DNA of 62,943 nt from Aneurinibacillus sp. (GTDB taxonomy: Bacteria > Bacillota > UBA5301 > DYFA01), in assembly GCA_020725425.1 (NCBI GenBank), contig DYFA01000032.1:1-62943 (forward strand). Direction: 5' to 3'. Below, piece after piece: positions 8,609 through 16,100 of the stretch. The notes under the pieces are model-generated. The model was given only the letters and a program-made list of their open reading frames with translations. It was not told where the DNA came from and made no database searches. Every line of letters starts with the position of its first letter. The first letter of the stretch is position 1. A program made the translations under genes and the position numbers.

Positions 8609-9430
8609 ATGAGGATCGGTGCTTCTACCCTCCTTTACCTTGAGGAGGACATCGTAACCGCTGTGAACGGAATAGCAGGTCACGGCCTGCAGACAATCGA
8701 ACTGTTTTGTGAACTGCCCCAGCTGTACCCGGGTACTGTTTCAACGGAGGAACTCTCTCGGTTGCGCACGCTTTCCACCCGGTTCGGTCTAAGTTACTCT
8801 CTGCACACTCCCTGTTACGACCTGAATCCGGCCTCTTCAAACCCAGGGGTGCGGGCCCAGACCATTGTCCAATACGAGCAGACCTTGGAATTGGCGGAAC
8901 TTCTGGGCAGCCGCGACGTGGTGGTTCACTGCGGTCACAAGTCTGACCTGAAGATCCGTTCGGCTGACGCTCTGGCGTACAGCCAGGAAACGCTGCACCA
9001 AGTGGGCGAGAAGGCTCGCTCCCTCGGCGTTCGCCTGTTGGTGGAGAATACCGGTTACGGCACGTTGGGTTTTCTGACCAGGCCTGAAGACCTGCTCGAG
9101 GTGGTCGCAGCGTGCCCGGCGGACACGGGCCTGTTGCTCGATACGGGCCACGCCGTCCTTCAAGGGTTTAACCCCACGCTTTGCGCCCGTACCTGGTTGC
9201 CTCGGTTAGCCCAAATCCATGCCCACGACAACCTTGGGCACCGAGACGACCACCTCGCCCTGGGGCGCGGAGTGACGGACTGGACGGCCCTGCTCGCTTT
9301 GCTTTCGCAAGAACAGTGGAGCGGTGTGTTTATGATTGAAGTCTATGACGCGGATGATCCCGTGATGGCCTTACAGGAGAGCCTCGCGGTAGTGAACGGC
9401 TGCGGGCGGGGGTGGGCGGTTGGGAGATGA
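8609..9430 (+). CDS. Sugar phosphate isomerase/epimerase-like TIM barrel protein
   Basis: A 273-residue protein of the xylose isomerase-like/AP endonuclease 2 superfamily. Likely metal ligands follow the family order: a histidine in VVHCGHK, a glutamate in LLVENTGYG, D and H in LLLDTGHAV, HAHDN and a late glutamate in FMIEVYD. Members include isomerases, epimerases, dehydratases and phosphodiester-cleaving enzymes. It starts immediately after the ABC ATPase stop, so it should act on the imported compound. In a GlpP-controlled operon without glycerol kinase, a phosphodiesterase releasing glycerol-phosphate, or an isomerase of the imported phosphate, are both plausible; neither is proven. Confidence 0.8.
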   Translation: MRIGASTLLYLEEDIVTAVNGIAGHGLQTIELFCELPQLYPGTVSTEELSRLRTLSTRFGLSYSLHTPCYDLNPASSNPGVRAQTIVQYEQTLELAELLGSRDVVVHCGHKSDLKIRSADALAYSQETLHQVGEKARSLGVRLLVENTGYGTLGFLTRPEDLLEVVAACPADTGLLLDTGHAVLQGFNPTLCARTWLPRLAQIHAHDNLGHRDDHLALGRGVTDWTALLALLSQEQWSGVFMIEVYDADDPVMALQESLAVVNGCGRGWAVGR

Positions 9431-9482
9431 TTCTTGGCGTCTGCCGACTGAGGGCGGTTGCCGTCTCCGACAGCCGTAAGAA

Positions 9483-9491
9483 TGGTATAGT
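9483..9491 (+). promoter_or_regulatory. Possible extended -10 promoter for the GlpA-like operon
   Basis: TG at 9483-9484, one base, then TATAGT at 9486-9491 form an extended -10 element. I see no good -35 at the usual spacing. It lies about 65 bases before the fourth GGAGA leader, so that leader would be in the 5' untranslated RNA. Confidence 0.4.
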
Positions 9492-9557
9492 TTTGTGCCG
9501 GTAACGCAGGGGAAGCCGGCCGGCTAAGCGAATAGTTCAGTCAATAGCGCGTGGGAC

Positions 9558-9612
9558 GGAGAAGCGGAGAGGTCCGCACGGGTAAGTTGACCTGTGCCCC
9601 GGACCTCTTTCT
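9558..9612 (+). promoter_or_regulatory. Putative GlpP-responsive leader, copy 4 (GlpA-like operon)
   Basis: GGAGA boxes at 9558-9562 and 9566-9570 precede a hairpin with AGAGGTCC (9568-9575) paired with GGACCTCT (9601-9608). An inner stem pairs GCAC with GTGC, and a T-rich tail follows. The boxes and outer stem closely resemble copy 2. It stands 46 bases before the start of a glycerol-3-phosphate dehydrogenase-like gene, which is the classical GlpP-controlled position. Confidence 0.72.
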
Positions 9613-9658
9613 TGTTGGTTGTTCCGGCCCGGGGGGGGGTCGAGGAGGTGCCCGGTGG

Positions 9659-11113
9659 GTGTCATACCCGGACGTGGTGGTCATCGGCGGGGGCGTTGTC
9701 GGCGCAGCAACCGCCCGGGCGTTCAGCCGCTACCAGGTGGATGTGGTCCTCCTGGAGAAGGAACCGGATCTTCCCTGGGGCACCACCCGGGCCAATAGCG
9801 GCATTGTCCACTCTGGTCATTATGATCGCCCCGGGACGGCCAAGGCCCGCCTCTGTGTGCGCGGGAACCGCCTGCTCCGTCGACTTGCGGCCGAGCTGAA
9901 CGTGCCTTACCGCCAGAACGGCTCCCTCACCGTCGCTTTCACTCCGGAGGAGGCTGCCAAGCTCAGCGAGTGGTACGCCCGCGGGCGAGCCAACGGCGTC
10001 CCCCGGCTCCGGCTGATCAGCGGACGGACGGCGGCCAGGCTCGAACCGAACCTGGCCAAGGAGGTTCTTCGGGCTCTCCATGCACCGACTGCCGGTGTGG
10101 TCTCCCCCTATGAACTGGCGTTAGCCCTGGTGGAGAACGCCGTCACCAACGGGGTCGAGCTCCGCCTGGAATCCCCCGTCGAGGGTCTCCGGCCGGCCGG
10201 GAAGCGCCTGGAGGTAGCCACGCCGGGAGAATCCTATTTCGCCCGCCTGGTGGTCAACGCGGCGGGTCTCGGCGCTGAAGGGGTCGCCCGGATGGTAGGG
10301 GACGAAACGGTGGCTCTCCGGCCGCGCCGGGGCGAGGAGTACCTGCTGGATAAGGTTTACGGCAGCCTCGTCACCCGGACCATCTTCCCGACCGCCGCCG
10401 GCTACTCCAAAGGCATCCTGGTCATCCCCACCGCGGAGGGCAACCTGATGCTCGGCCCCACCGACGTCCCGGACTCGGGGTTCGAGGACCTCTTCACCAC
10501 CGCGGAGGGCTACGCCGCCATCGCCGCTGCCACCCGCCGGCTCGTCCCATCCTTGCCCGGCCCGGAGGCAGTGATTGCCTCTTTCGCCGGCCTGCGGGCC
10601 ACCTCGGCCACGGGCGACTTTGTGATCGGACCGAGCCCAACCTGTCCCCAGCTTATCCACGCCGCCGGCATCGACTCGCCCGGTCTCACCGCCGCCCCGG
10701 CCATCGCCGAGGAGATCCTTTTTCATGCCCAAGCCGCCGGCCTGAAACTGCAGAAAAAGCGGGAATGGAGGCGCGGGCGGCCCGCCCCGGTTCGCTTCCG
10801 GGAGCTGGACGACAAAGCCCGGGCAGCACTGGCGGCGGCCGACCCGGCTTACCGCCACGTGGTCTGCCGATGTGAGCTGGTTACGGAGGCTGAGATCGTC
10901 GAGGCCGTCCGGCAGGGGGCGCGGACCCTAGATGGCGTGAAGCTCCGGACCCGGGCCGGGATGGGGCGCTGCCAGGGTGGCTTCTGCACGACAAAAGTGA
11001 TGGCCATCCTCGCCCGTGAACTCGATCTGCCCTATACCGCTCTGACAAAGCGGGGGCTTGGCTCGGAGATCGTTGTTGAAGATCTGGCCCGAAGAGGGGG
11101 TGAAGGCCGGTGA
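9659..11113 (+). CDS. FAD-dependent glycerol-3-phosphate dehydrogenase-like protein (GlpA-like) with BFD-like [2Fe-2S] domain
   Basis: A 484-residue flavoprotein. The dinucleotide site DVVVIGGGVVGAATAR is at the N-terminus, followed by a DAO-type fold (NSGIVHSGHYD). From about residue 395 there is a bacterioferredoxin-associated ferredoxin domain with cysteines in VVCRCELV and GRCQGGFC. It would oxidise glycerol-3-phosphate or a related hydroxy compound and pass electrons to the next two subunits. The frame is open back to 9551, but AGGAGGTG at 9643-9650 fixes the GTG at 9659; the upstream part is the leader. It overlaps the next gene by GTGA. Related triads with a GlpA-like protein and DUF1667 are known near glycerol genes in Thermotoga. 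Confidence 0.85.
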   Translation: MSYPDVVVIGGGVVGAATARAFSRYQVDVVLLEKEPDLPWGTTRANSGIVHSGHYDRPGTAKARLCVRGNRLLRRLAAELNVPYRQNGSLTVAFTPEEAAKLSEWYARGRANGVPRLRLISGRTAARLEPNLAKEVLRALHAPTAGVVSPYELALALVENAVTNGVELRLESPVEGLRPAGKRLEVATPGESYFARLVVNAAGLGAEGVARMVGDETVALRPRRGEEYLLDKVYGSLVTRTIFPTAAGYSKGILVIPTAEGNLMLGPTDVPDSGFEDLFTTAEGYAAIAAATRRLVPSLPGPEAVIASFAGLRATSATGDFVIGPSPTCPQLIHAAGIDSPGLTAAPAIAEEILFHAQAAGLKLQKKREWRRGRPAPVRFRELDDKARAALAAADPAYRHVVCRCELVTEAEIVEAVRQGARTLDGVKLRTRAGMGRCQGGFCTTKVMAILARELDLPYTALTKRGLGSEIVVEDLARRGGEGR

Positions 11114-12369
11114 TTCCGCTTCTCTCGGTGGACGTCGCGGTCATTGGGGCCGGGCCGGCCGGGCTCGCCGCCGCCACCGCCGCCCGGCAGGCTGGGGCGG
11201 AGCGGGTGGCGGTTTTCGAGCGGCTGGGGGAACCCGGTGGCATCCTGCCCCAGTGCATTCACAACGGATTTGGCCTCCACGTCTTCCAGGAAGAGCTGAC
11301 CGGCCCCGAGTACGCCGAGCGCTTCGTCGTCCAGGCGCGGGAGGCCGGAGTGGAATTCTGGCTCAACTCGATGGTTCTTTCGCTCTCGGCCGAGCGGCGA
11401 CTTTCAGTCATGAGCCCGCAGGGTCTGGTACACGTGGAAGCCGCCCGGGTGGTTCTGGCGATGGGTTGCCGTGAGCGGACGGGGCCAAACATCCTTCTGG
11501 GCGGCGCCCGGCCGGCCGGTGTCTTCACAGCGGGAACCGCGCAGCGCCTCGTTAACGTGGAGGGGTATCTCCCCGGCCGGGAGGTGGTCATTGTCGGCTC
11601 AGGCGACATCGGCCTCATCATGGCGCGCCGCCTGACCCTCGAAGGCGCCCGGGTCAAGGCTGTCGTGGAACTCCTCCCCTACCCGGGGGGACTCGCTCGG
11701 AACGTTCGCCAATGCTTGGAGGATTTCGGCATCCCGCTCCGCCTCGCTCACGCCACCTTGAGCGTCGAAGGGCGCCGGCGGGTGAGCGGCGTGGTGATCG
11801 CCCCGCTGGATGAGACCGGCCGTCCCGTTTTGAGCCGGGCTGAGCAGATCCCTTGCGACACCGTCCTTCTCTCAGTCGGCCTGATCCCGGAGAACGAGCT
11901 GTCCCGCCAGGCTGGCCTGGAGCTGGATCCCCGGACAGGCGGCGCCGCGGTGGACGAGCGGGGCGAGACCTCGATCCCAGGCATCTTCGCCTGCGGCAAC
12001 GTCCTCCAGGTTCACGACCTGGTGGACTACGTCACGGCCGAAGCTAGCGCCGTCGGCCGCTGGGCCGGCAGCAGCCAGGCATCCGGCAGCCGGGAGCTGG
12101 CCCTCGTCCCCGGGGGCAACGCCCGTTACGTCGTGCCCCAGCGCCTTTCTGCCGGTCTGGTCCCGCCCTTCACCATCTCCACCCGGGTCCAGCGACCGGC
12201 GGGGGCGTCGGTGGTCCGACTGGGGGGCGTAGTGATCGCCCGGCGGGCGGTGGTGCGGCCGGCGGAGATGATCCGGGTGGACGTCAAGCCCGGCGACTGG
12301 ACGAAGGTGCTGGCCGAGGTCGGCTCAGAGGGATGCCTTCGGCTGGAGGTAGAGGAGGAACGGCCGTGA
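11110..12369 (+). CDS. FAD-dependent oxidoreductase, second subunit of the GlpA-like complex
   Basis: A 419-residue pyridine-nucleotide-disulfide-type flavoprotein. The FAD site DVAVIGAGPAGLAAA is at the N-terminus, a second dinucleotide site VVIVGSGDIGLIMAR lies near residue 160, and the C-terminal FAD contact is IPGIFACGNV. No CxxC redox pair is evident at the usual place. It probably forms a complex with the upstream dehydrogenase and the DUF1667 protein. It is translationally coupled on both sides through GTGA overlaps. Confidence 0.85.
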   Translation: MIPLLSVDVAVIGAGPAGLAAATAARQAGAERVAVFERLGEPGGILPQCIHNGFGLHVFQEELTGPEYAERFVVQAREAGVEFWLNSMVLSLSAERRLSVMSPQGLVHVEAARVVLAMGCRERTGPNILLGGARPAGVFTAGTAQRLVNVEGYLPGREVVIVGSGDIGLIMARRLTLEGARVKAVVELLPYPGGLARNVRQCLEDFGIPLRLAHATLSVEGRRRVSGVVIAPLDETGRPVLSRAEQIPCDTVLLSVGLIPENELSRQAGLELDPRTGGAAVDERGETSIPGIFACGNVLQVHDLVDYVTAEASAVGRWAGSSQASGSRELALVPGGNARYVVPQRLSAGLVPPFTISTRVQRPAGASVVRLGGVVIARRAVVRPAEMIRVDVKPGDWTKVLAEVGSEGCLRLEVEEERP

Positions 12370-12743
12370 GCGAAGAGATCCAACGCTTCACCTGCATCGT
12401 CTGCCCCCTGGGTTGTTCGCTCACCGTGACGCAACAACCAGGACAGGCCGAACCGGCAGTGACGGGCAACCGCTGCCAGCGGGGGCTTGAGTACGGCCGG
12501 ACTGAGGTTAGCGACCCCCGGCGGATCCTGACGACCACCATCAGCCTCACCGGCGCCACCCTCCGCCGTCTTCCCGTGAAAACCGCCGCTCCATTGCCCA
12601 AACAGTTCCTGCTGCCGGGGGCCGAAGCGCTGCGGAAGGTGTCGGTGGCCGCTCCGGTCCGGCTTGGGGAAGTGATCCTGCCAGACCTCCTGGGAACAGG
12701 GGTGGCCGTCGTCGCCACCCGCGGAGTCCCGCCGGGCTCGTAG
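12366..12743 (+). CDS. DUF1667 domain protein
   Basis: A 125-residue protein of the DUF1667 family. The cysteine pattern FTCIVCPLGC near the N-terminus and NRCQRGLEYG about 30 residues later are typical and suggest an iron-sulfur cluster. It is the third gene of the flavoprotein operon, starting with GTG inside the upstream stop, and is likely an electron-transfer subunit. A short inverted repeat (CGGGCT/AGCCCG) spans its stop codon but has no T tail. Confidence 0.85.
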   Translation: MSEEIQRFTCIVCPLGCSLTVTQQPGQAEPAVTGNRCQRGLEYGRTEVSDPRRILTTTISLTGATLRRLPVKTAAPLPKQFLLPGAEALRKVSVAAPVRLGEVILPDLLGTGVAVVATRGVPPGS

Positions 12744-12946
12744 AAAGCCCGATACTCAGCTTAACTCGACTTTGGTTTTCCCAGCCGTTTAACCAGCATT
12801 GACTGGATAATCACGAATACTAGTACTAGGTGAGCTGCATAAAGGTACCCCTGCCAGGACTGCAAGTGCCATCCTGTCTTCAATAGTCACCTTGCCTACC
12901 CCCATCCTGCAAATTGTGTTCGAGCACCCACCTGACAATTTAGGGG

Positions 12947-12975
12947 TTTACAACACTTTTATCGACTGCTACAAT
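12947..12975 (+). promoter_or_regulatory. Sigma-A-type promoter of the GntR gene
   Basis: TTTACA (12947-12952) and TACAAT (12970-12975) are separated by exactly 17 bases, 60 bases before the TTG start of the regulator gene. The rest of the 12744-13034 gap is AT-richer than its surroundings and I see no gene in it. Confidence 0.75.
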
Positions 12976-12985
12976 TAGAGCAAAA

Positions 12986-12999
12986 GTATCCTAGTATAC
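12986..12999 (+). promoter_or_regulatory. Candidate operator for the FCD-type GntR regulator, site 1
   Basis: GTATCCTAGTATAC is a near-perfect palindrome around CTAG (two symmetric mismatches). It lies just downstream of the promoter, about at the expected transcription start, so a bound repressor would block its own gene. A related sequence with the same TCCTAG-ATAC core lies upstream of the flavoprotein gene. Confidence 0.55.
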
Positions 13000-13034
13000 C
13001 AGTTGGGGAAAAGGCTGGATGGGGAGAGAGCTGC

Positions 13035-13709
13035 TTGTTCGAGAAGAAGACCACGGCCGACTACATCTACGAGACGATTCGGAACGACATCGTGGAGCTG
13101 CGCTATAAGCCGGGGGAGAAGCTCTCGGAGGTGCAACTCGCTCAGAGGTACAAGGTCAGCCGCGCCCCGGTGCGGGACTCGCTGAACCGGCTTGAGCGGG
13201 AAGGCCTGGTCGTGGTGAGGCCGCAGATCGGCACGATCATCTCCCCCATCTCACCGCGGAAGATCATCGACATCTGTCAGGTCCGGCTGCTGCTCGAGCC
13301 ATACGCGGCCGGCGTCGCGGCCGAGCGGATCACGGAGGCGGAGAAGCGGGAACTCGCCAGGCACTTCGACGCCCTCCTGAACGGCGGCGCCGAGGGCGAG
13401 GAGCGGAGAGCCCTGGTCTTCGAGGCCGACACGATGCTGCACCAGACCATCTGGACACTCTGCGGCAACAAGGAGATATACTCCATCCTGAGCGGATACC
13501 GGGATGAGATCAGACGGACCCGCCTGGCGACCGCCAACTTCGCCAACCGGCTGCCCCTGTCCGAACAGGAGACAGTCACCATCTACAAGACCCTCATGGA
13601 CAGGGACGCCGAGGCGGCCAGAAAGGCCATGCAACAGCACATCTCCAACCTGGCCGAAGCCGCGAGACAAGTCTTCCAGGGTAACGAGGACATGATCGAG
13701 GAAGCATGA
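13035..13709 (+). CDS. GntR family transcriptional regulator, FCD domain
   Basis: A 224-residue DNA-binding regulator. Residues 1-70 are a GntR winged helix (YKVSRAPVRDSLNRLEREGL), and residues 80-220 an FCD/FadR-type ligand domain, which usually binds a carboxylate through a metal site. The start is TTG, with GGGGAGAGAG just upstream. It has its own promoter and a candidate operator. It precedes a flavoprotein-TctABC-glycerate kinase operon, which it probably represses until the imported acid is present. Confidence 0.9.
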   Translation: MFEKKTTADYIYETIRNDIVELRYKPGEKLSEVQLAQRYKVSRAPVRDSLNRLEREGLVVVRPQIGTIISPISPRKIIDICQVRLLLEPYAAGVAAERITEAEKRELARHFDALLNGGAEGEERRALVFEADTMLHQTIWTLCGNKEIYSILSGYRDEIRRTRLATANFANRLPLSEQETVTIYKTLMDRDAEAARKAMQQHISNLAEAARQVFQGNEDMIEEA

Positions 13710-13753
13710 CCGGGACACCGGGAGCCCGGTTGAGGGGGATCCCTGCCAAATCT

Positions 13754-13777
13754 TGTATACTACAATCCTAGCATACA
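13754..13777 (+). promoter_or_regulatory. Candidate operator for the FCD-type GntR regulator, site 2
   Basis: TGTATACTA (13754-13762) and TAGCATACA (13769-13777) are inverted copies with one mismatch, six bases apart. A possible -10 element, TATACT at 13756-13761, lies inside the left arm. The region between the regulator and the flavoprotein gene (13710-13901) otherwise holds no gene. Confidence 0.55.
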
Positions 13778-13901
13778 CGAAGGGTGACCCAGCAAGGCTC
13801 CGGCGAAGGGCGGCCAGCAGGCTGGGGTTCAGGGGCCGGGATCAGATCGGACGCAGGAGCGCAGGGCGCAAGTCCACTACACGAGGAAAAGGGTGGCCGG
13901 A

Positions 13902-15614
13902 ATGAGAGAGATCACAACTGATGTCCTGGTGATCGGTGGAGGCGGGGCCGCCTCGCGGGCGGCGATCGCGGCCTACGAGGCCGGAGCGCAGGTCCTGATG
14001 GTGATGAAGGGGAACTTCGGCAAAAGCGGGACGACCTGCTGGCCCGTGGCGGAACTGGCCGGCTTCAACGTCCCGAACGGCACCAACGACCCGACCGACT
14101 CCCCGGAGGTCTTCTTCAACGACATCATGGAGGCCGGCCTCGGCATGACTGACGCCCGACTGGCCAGAATCCTGGCGGAAGAGGTCGAGGAGGCCAAGAA
14201 CGATCTGGAGCGCTGGGGGATGGAGTTCGCCCGGCAGGGCGACCGGTACCTGACCATCCAGGGCTGTTTCAGCAGCCGAAACCGGATGCACATCATCAAG
14301 CGGCTCGGTGCCCCCATCGTCAACGCTCTCAAGAGCCACATCGCCACCACCGGAATCAAGATCATGGAAAGCGTGATGGTCACCGACCTCATCGTCTGGG
14401 ACGGGGAATGCGTGGGTGCCTACGGTCTGGCCGAGGACGGGGAGGAACTCCTCATCAAAGCGAAGGCGACGATTCTTGGTACCGGTGGCGCCGGCCAACT
14501 CTTCAAGATCAACCTCAACCCGCCGGACATCACCGGCGACGGGCACGCCATGGCCTTCCGGGCCGGCGCCGAGCTGCTCAACATGGAGTTCATGCAGGCG
14601 GGTCTCGGTATCATCTGGCCGATCAAGAACATCTTCCGGGCGGCCACCCTTTTCATGGCCTACCCCCGGATGTACGACAAGAACGGGGCGAGCTTCCTGG
14701 AGAAGCACCTGCCGGAGGGGGTCACGCCGAAACAGGCGATGGATGAGAAGACCCACTACCCGTTCAGTTGCCGGGACAACTCCCGTTACCTGGAGATCTC
14801 GATCATGCAGGAGATCCGGAAGGGCAACATGACCGAGCATCGGGGTGTCTACTTTGATTTCACCCATGTGGACGAAGCGGAGATCGCCAGGCGACCCGAG
14901 GACGACGTCCTCCGCAAGCTCTGGCCGGTTTCGATCGAGTGGTTCCTGCAGAAGGGTTTCGACCTCCGGAAGACGCCGATTGAGGTCACCATCTTCGGTC
15001 ACGCTGTGAACGGCGGGGTGCGGATCGATCCCCACGCTGAAAGCTCCATCAAGGGTCTCTACGCTGCAGGCGAGGTCGCGGCGGGACCGCACGGCGCCGA
15101 CCGGCTCGGCGGGAACATGCTCACTATGAGCCAGGTTTTCGGGAAGCGGGCCGGCCGGTTCGCCGCGGAGCGGGCGAAGGCCCTGGGGGAGGTCATGATC
15201 CCCCGAGAGGTGCTTGAGGAGAAGCGGGCGCGGGTCGCGGCGCAGCGGGCCAAGCAGGGGGAGATCACCCCGGATCAAGCCATCGATGACCTCCAGGAGG
15301 TCCTCTGGGCCAACATGTTGATCCTGAAAAACGCCGAGATCCTAGGCCGGATCAGGGTCAAACTCGCCGAAATGAAGGAGGTCTACCGGAGCGGCCTCAA
15401 GGTCCGGGGCGACCGGGACGTCCGAAAGGCGCTCGAGTTCGAGGATCTGCTGACCGTAGCCGAGATCATGACCGAGGCGATGGATCTCCGCAAGGAGAGC
15501 CGGGGCAGCCACTACCGGGACGACTACCCAGAGCTCAACGAAGCGGAATGGGGTCAGGCGTTGTCGGTGACGAAGTCCGGTGACGGTTTTGAGCTGAAGA
15601 AGGTCCGCCTGTAG
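13902..15614 (+). CDS. FAD-dependent dehydrogenase, fumarate reductase/succinate dehydrogenase flavoprotein type
   Basis: A 570-residue flavoprotein of the SdhA/FrdA/NadB superfamily. The FAD site TTDVLVIGGGGAASRAA is at the N-terminus. A conserved stretch LYAAGEVAAGPHGADRLGGN corresponds to the HGANRLGGN of succinate dehydrogenases, and the C-terminal helical domain ends with an RGSHYRDDYPE motif. ATG 13902 has AAGGGTGG before it; GTG 13893 is an alternative. No iron-sulfur or membrane-anchor subunit follows; a TctABC importer does. It therefore probably oxidises an imported carboxylate, not succinate, but the substrate is unknown. Confidence 0.85.
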   Translation: MREITTDVLVIGGGGAASRAAIAAYEAGAQVLMVMKGNFGKSGTTCWPVAELAGFNVPNGTNDPTDSPEVFFNDIMEAGLGMTDARLARILAEEVEEAKNDLERWGMEFARQGDRYLTIQGCFSSRNRMHIIKRLGAPIVNALKSHIATTGIKIMESVMVTDLIVWDGECVGAYGLAEDGEELLIKAKATILGTGGAGQLFKINLNPPDITGDGHAMAFRAGAELLNMEFMQAGLGIIWPIKNIFRAATLFMAYPRMYDKNGASFLEKHLPEGVTPKQAMDEKTHYPFSCRDNSRYLEISIMQEIRKGNMTEHRGVYFDFTHVDEAEIARRPEDDVLRKLWPVSIEWFLQKGFDLRKTPIEVTIFGHAVNGGVRIDPHAESSIKGLYAAGEVAAGPHGADRLGGNMLTMSQVFGKRAGRFAAERAKALGEVMIPREVLEEKRARVAAQRAKQGEITPDQAIDDLQEVLWANMLILKNAEILGRIRVKLAEMKEVYRSGLKVRGDRDVRKALEFEDLLTVAEIMTEAMDLRKESRGSHYRDDYPELNEAEWGQALSVTKSGDGFELKKVRL

Positions 15615-15646
15615 AGCTCGAAGGGGCTGGCGTGAGGAGGAGAGCC

Positions 15647-16099
15647 ATGAAGCGGGTCAATCCGGATTTGTGGGCAGGGCTCATCTTCATCGTGACCGGC
15701 GGTGCGGCGGTGGTGCTGTCCCGCAGCTATGAGATGGGGACGGCTGCCCGGATGGGCCCGGCCTATTTCCCGACCGTTCTGGGGCTGCTCCTAGTCTTAC
15801 TGGGGCTGATGGTTGCGGTCCGCTCCTTCTGGCAGGCGGGCGGGGAAGCCCCCAGGTTCCACTTCCGCCCCCTCCTCCTGATCCTCGGGTCGGTAGTCCT
15901 CTTCGGGGTGCTCCTGGAGAGGCTGGGGCTCATCCCGACCACCATCCTCACGGTCGTCCTGAGCAGGTGGGCCAGCCGGGAGTTCAAGGGAAAGGAAGTG
16001 GCTATCCTGGTTGCGGTCCTCTCCCTGCTCGCAGCCGGGCTCTTCGTCTACGGCCTCTCCCTGCCGCTCCGGCTGTGGCCGGAACTATGGAGGTATTGA
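15647..16099 (+). CDS. tctB: Tripartite tricarboxylate transporter small subunit TctB
   Basis: A 150-residue membrane protein with four hydrophobic helices, the size of TctB subunits. The GMGPAYFP-like signature of the family appears as ARMGPAYFPTVLG. GAGGAGGAG lies directly before ATG 15647, which is preferred to an upstream GTG. It is one base from the tctA start region and precedes tctA and tctC, giving the usual three-part importer. Confidence 0.9.
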   Translation: MKRVNPDLWAGLIFIVTGGAAVVLSRSYEMGTAARMGPAYFPTVLGLLLVLLGLMVAVRSFWQAGGEAPRFHFRPLLLILGSVVLFGVLLERLGLIPTTILTVVLSRWASREFKGKEVAILVAVLSLLAAGLFVYGLSLPLRLWPELWRY

Positions 16100-16100
16100 G

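Noticed and set aside
9551-9658. N-terminal extension of the GlpA-like protein from GTG 9551
   Set aside because: This stretch is the GGAGA leader hairpin; AGGAGGTG at 9643-9650 serves the GTG at 9659, where the FAD fold begins.
13842-15278. A 478-codon minus-strand open frame
   Set aside because: Antisense to the flavoprotein gene, whose FAD and active-site motifs are clear; no motif in the antisense product.
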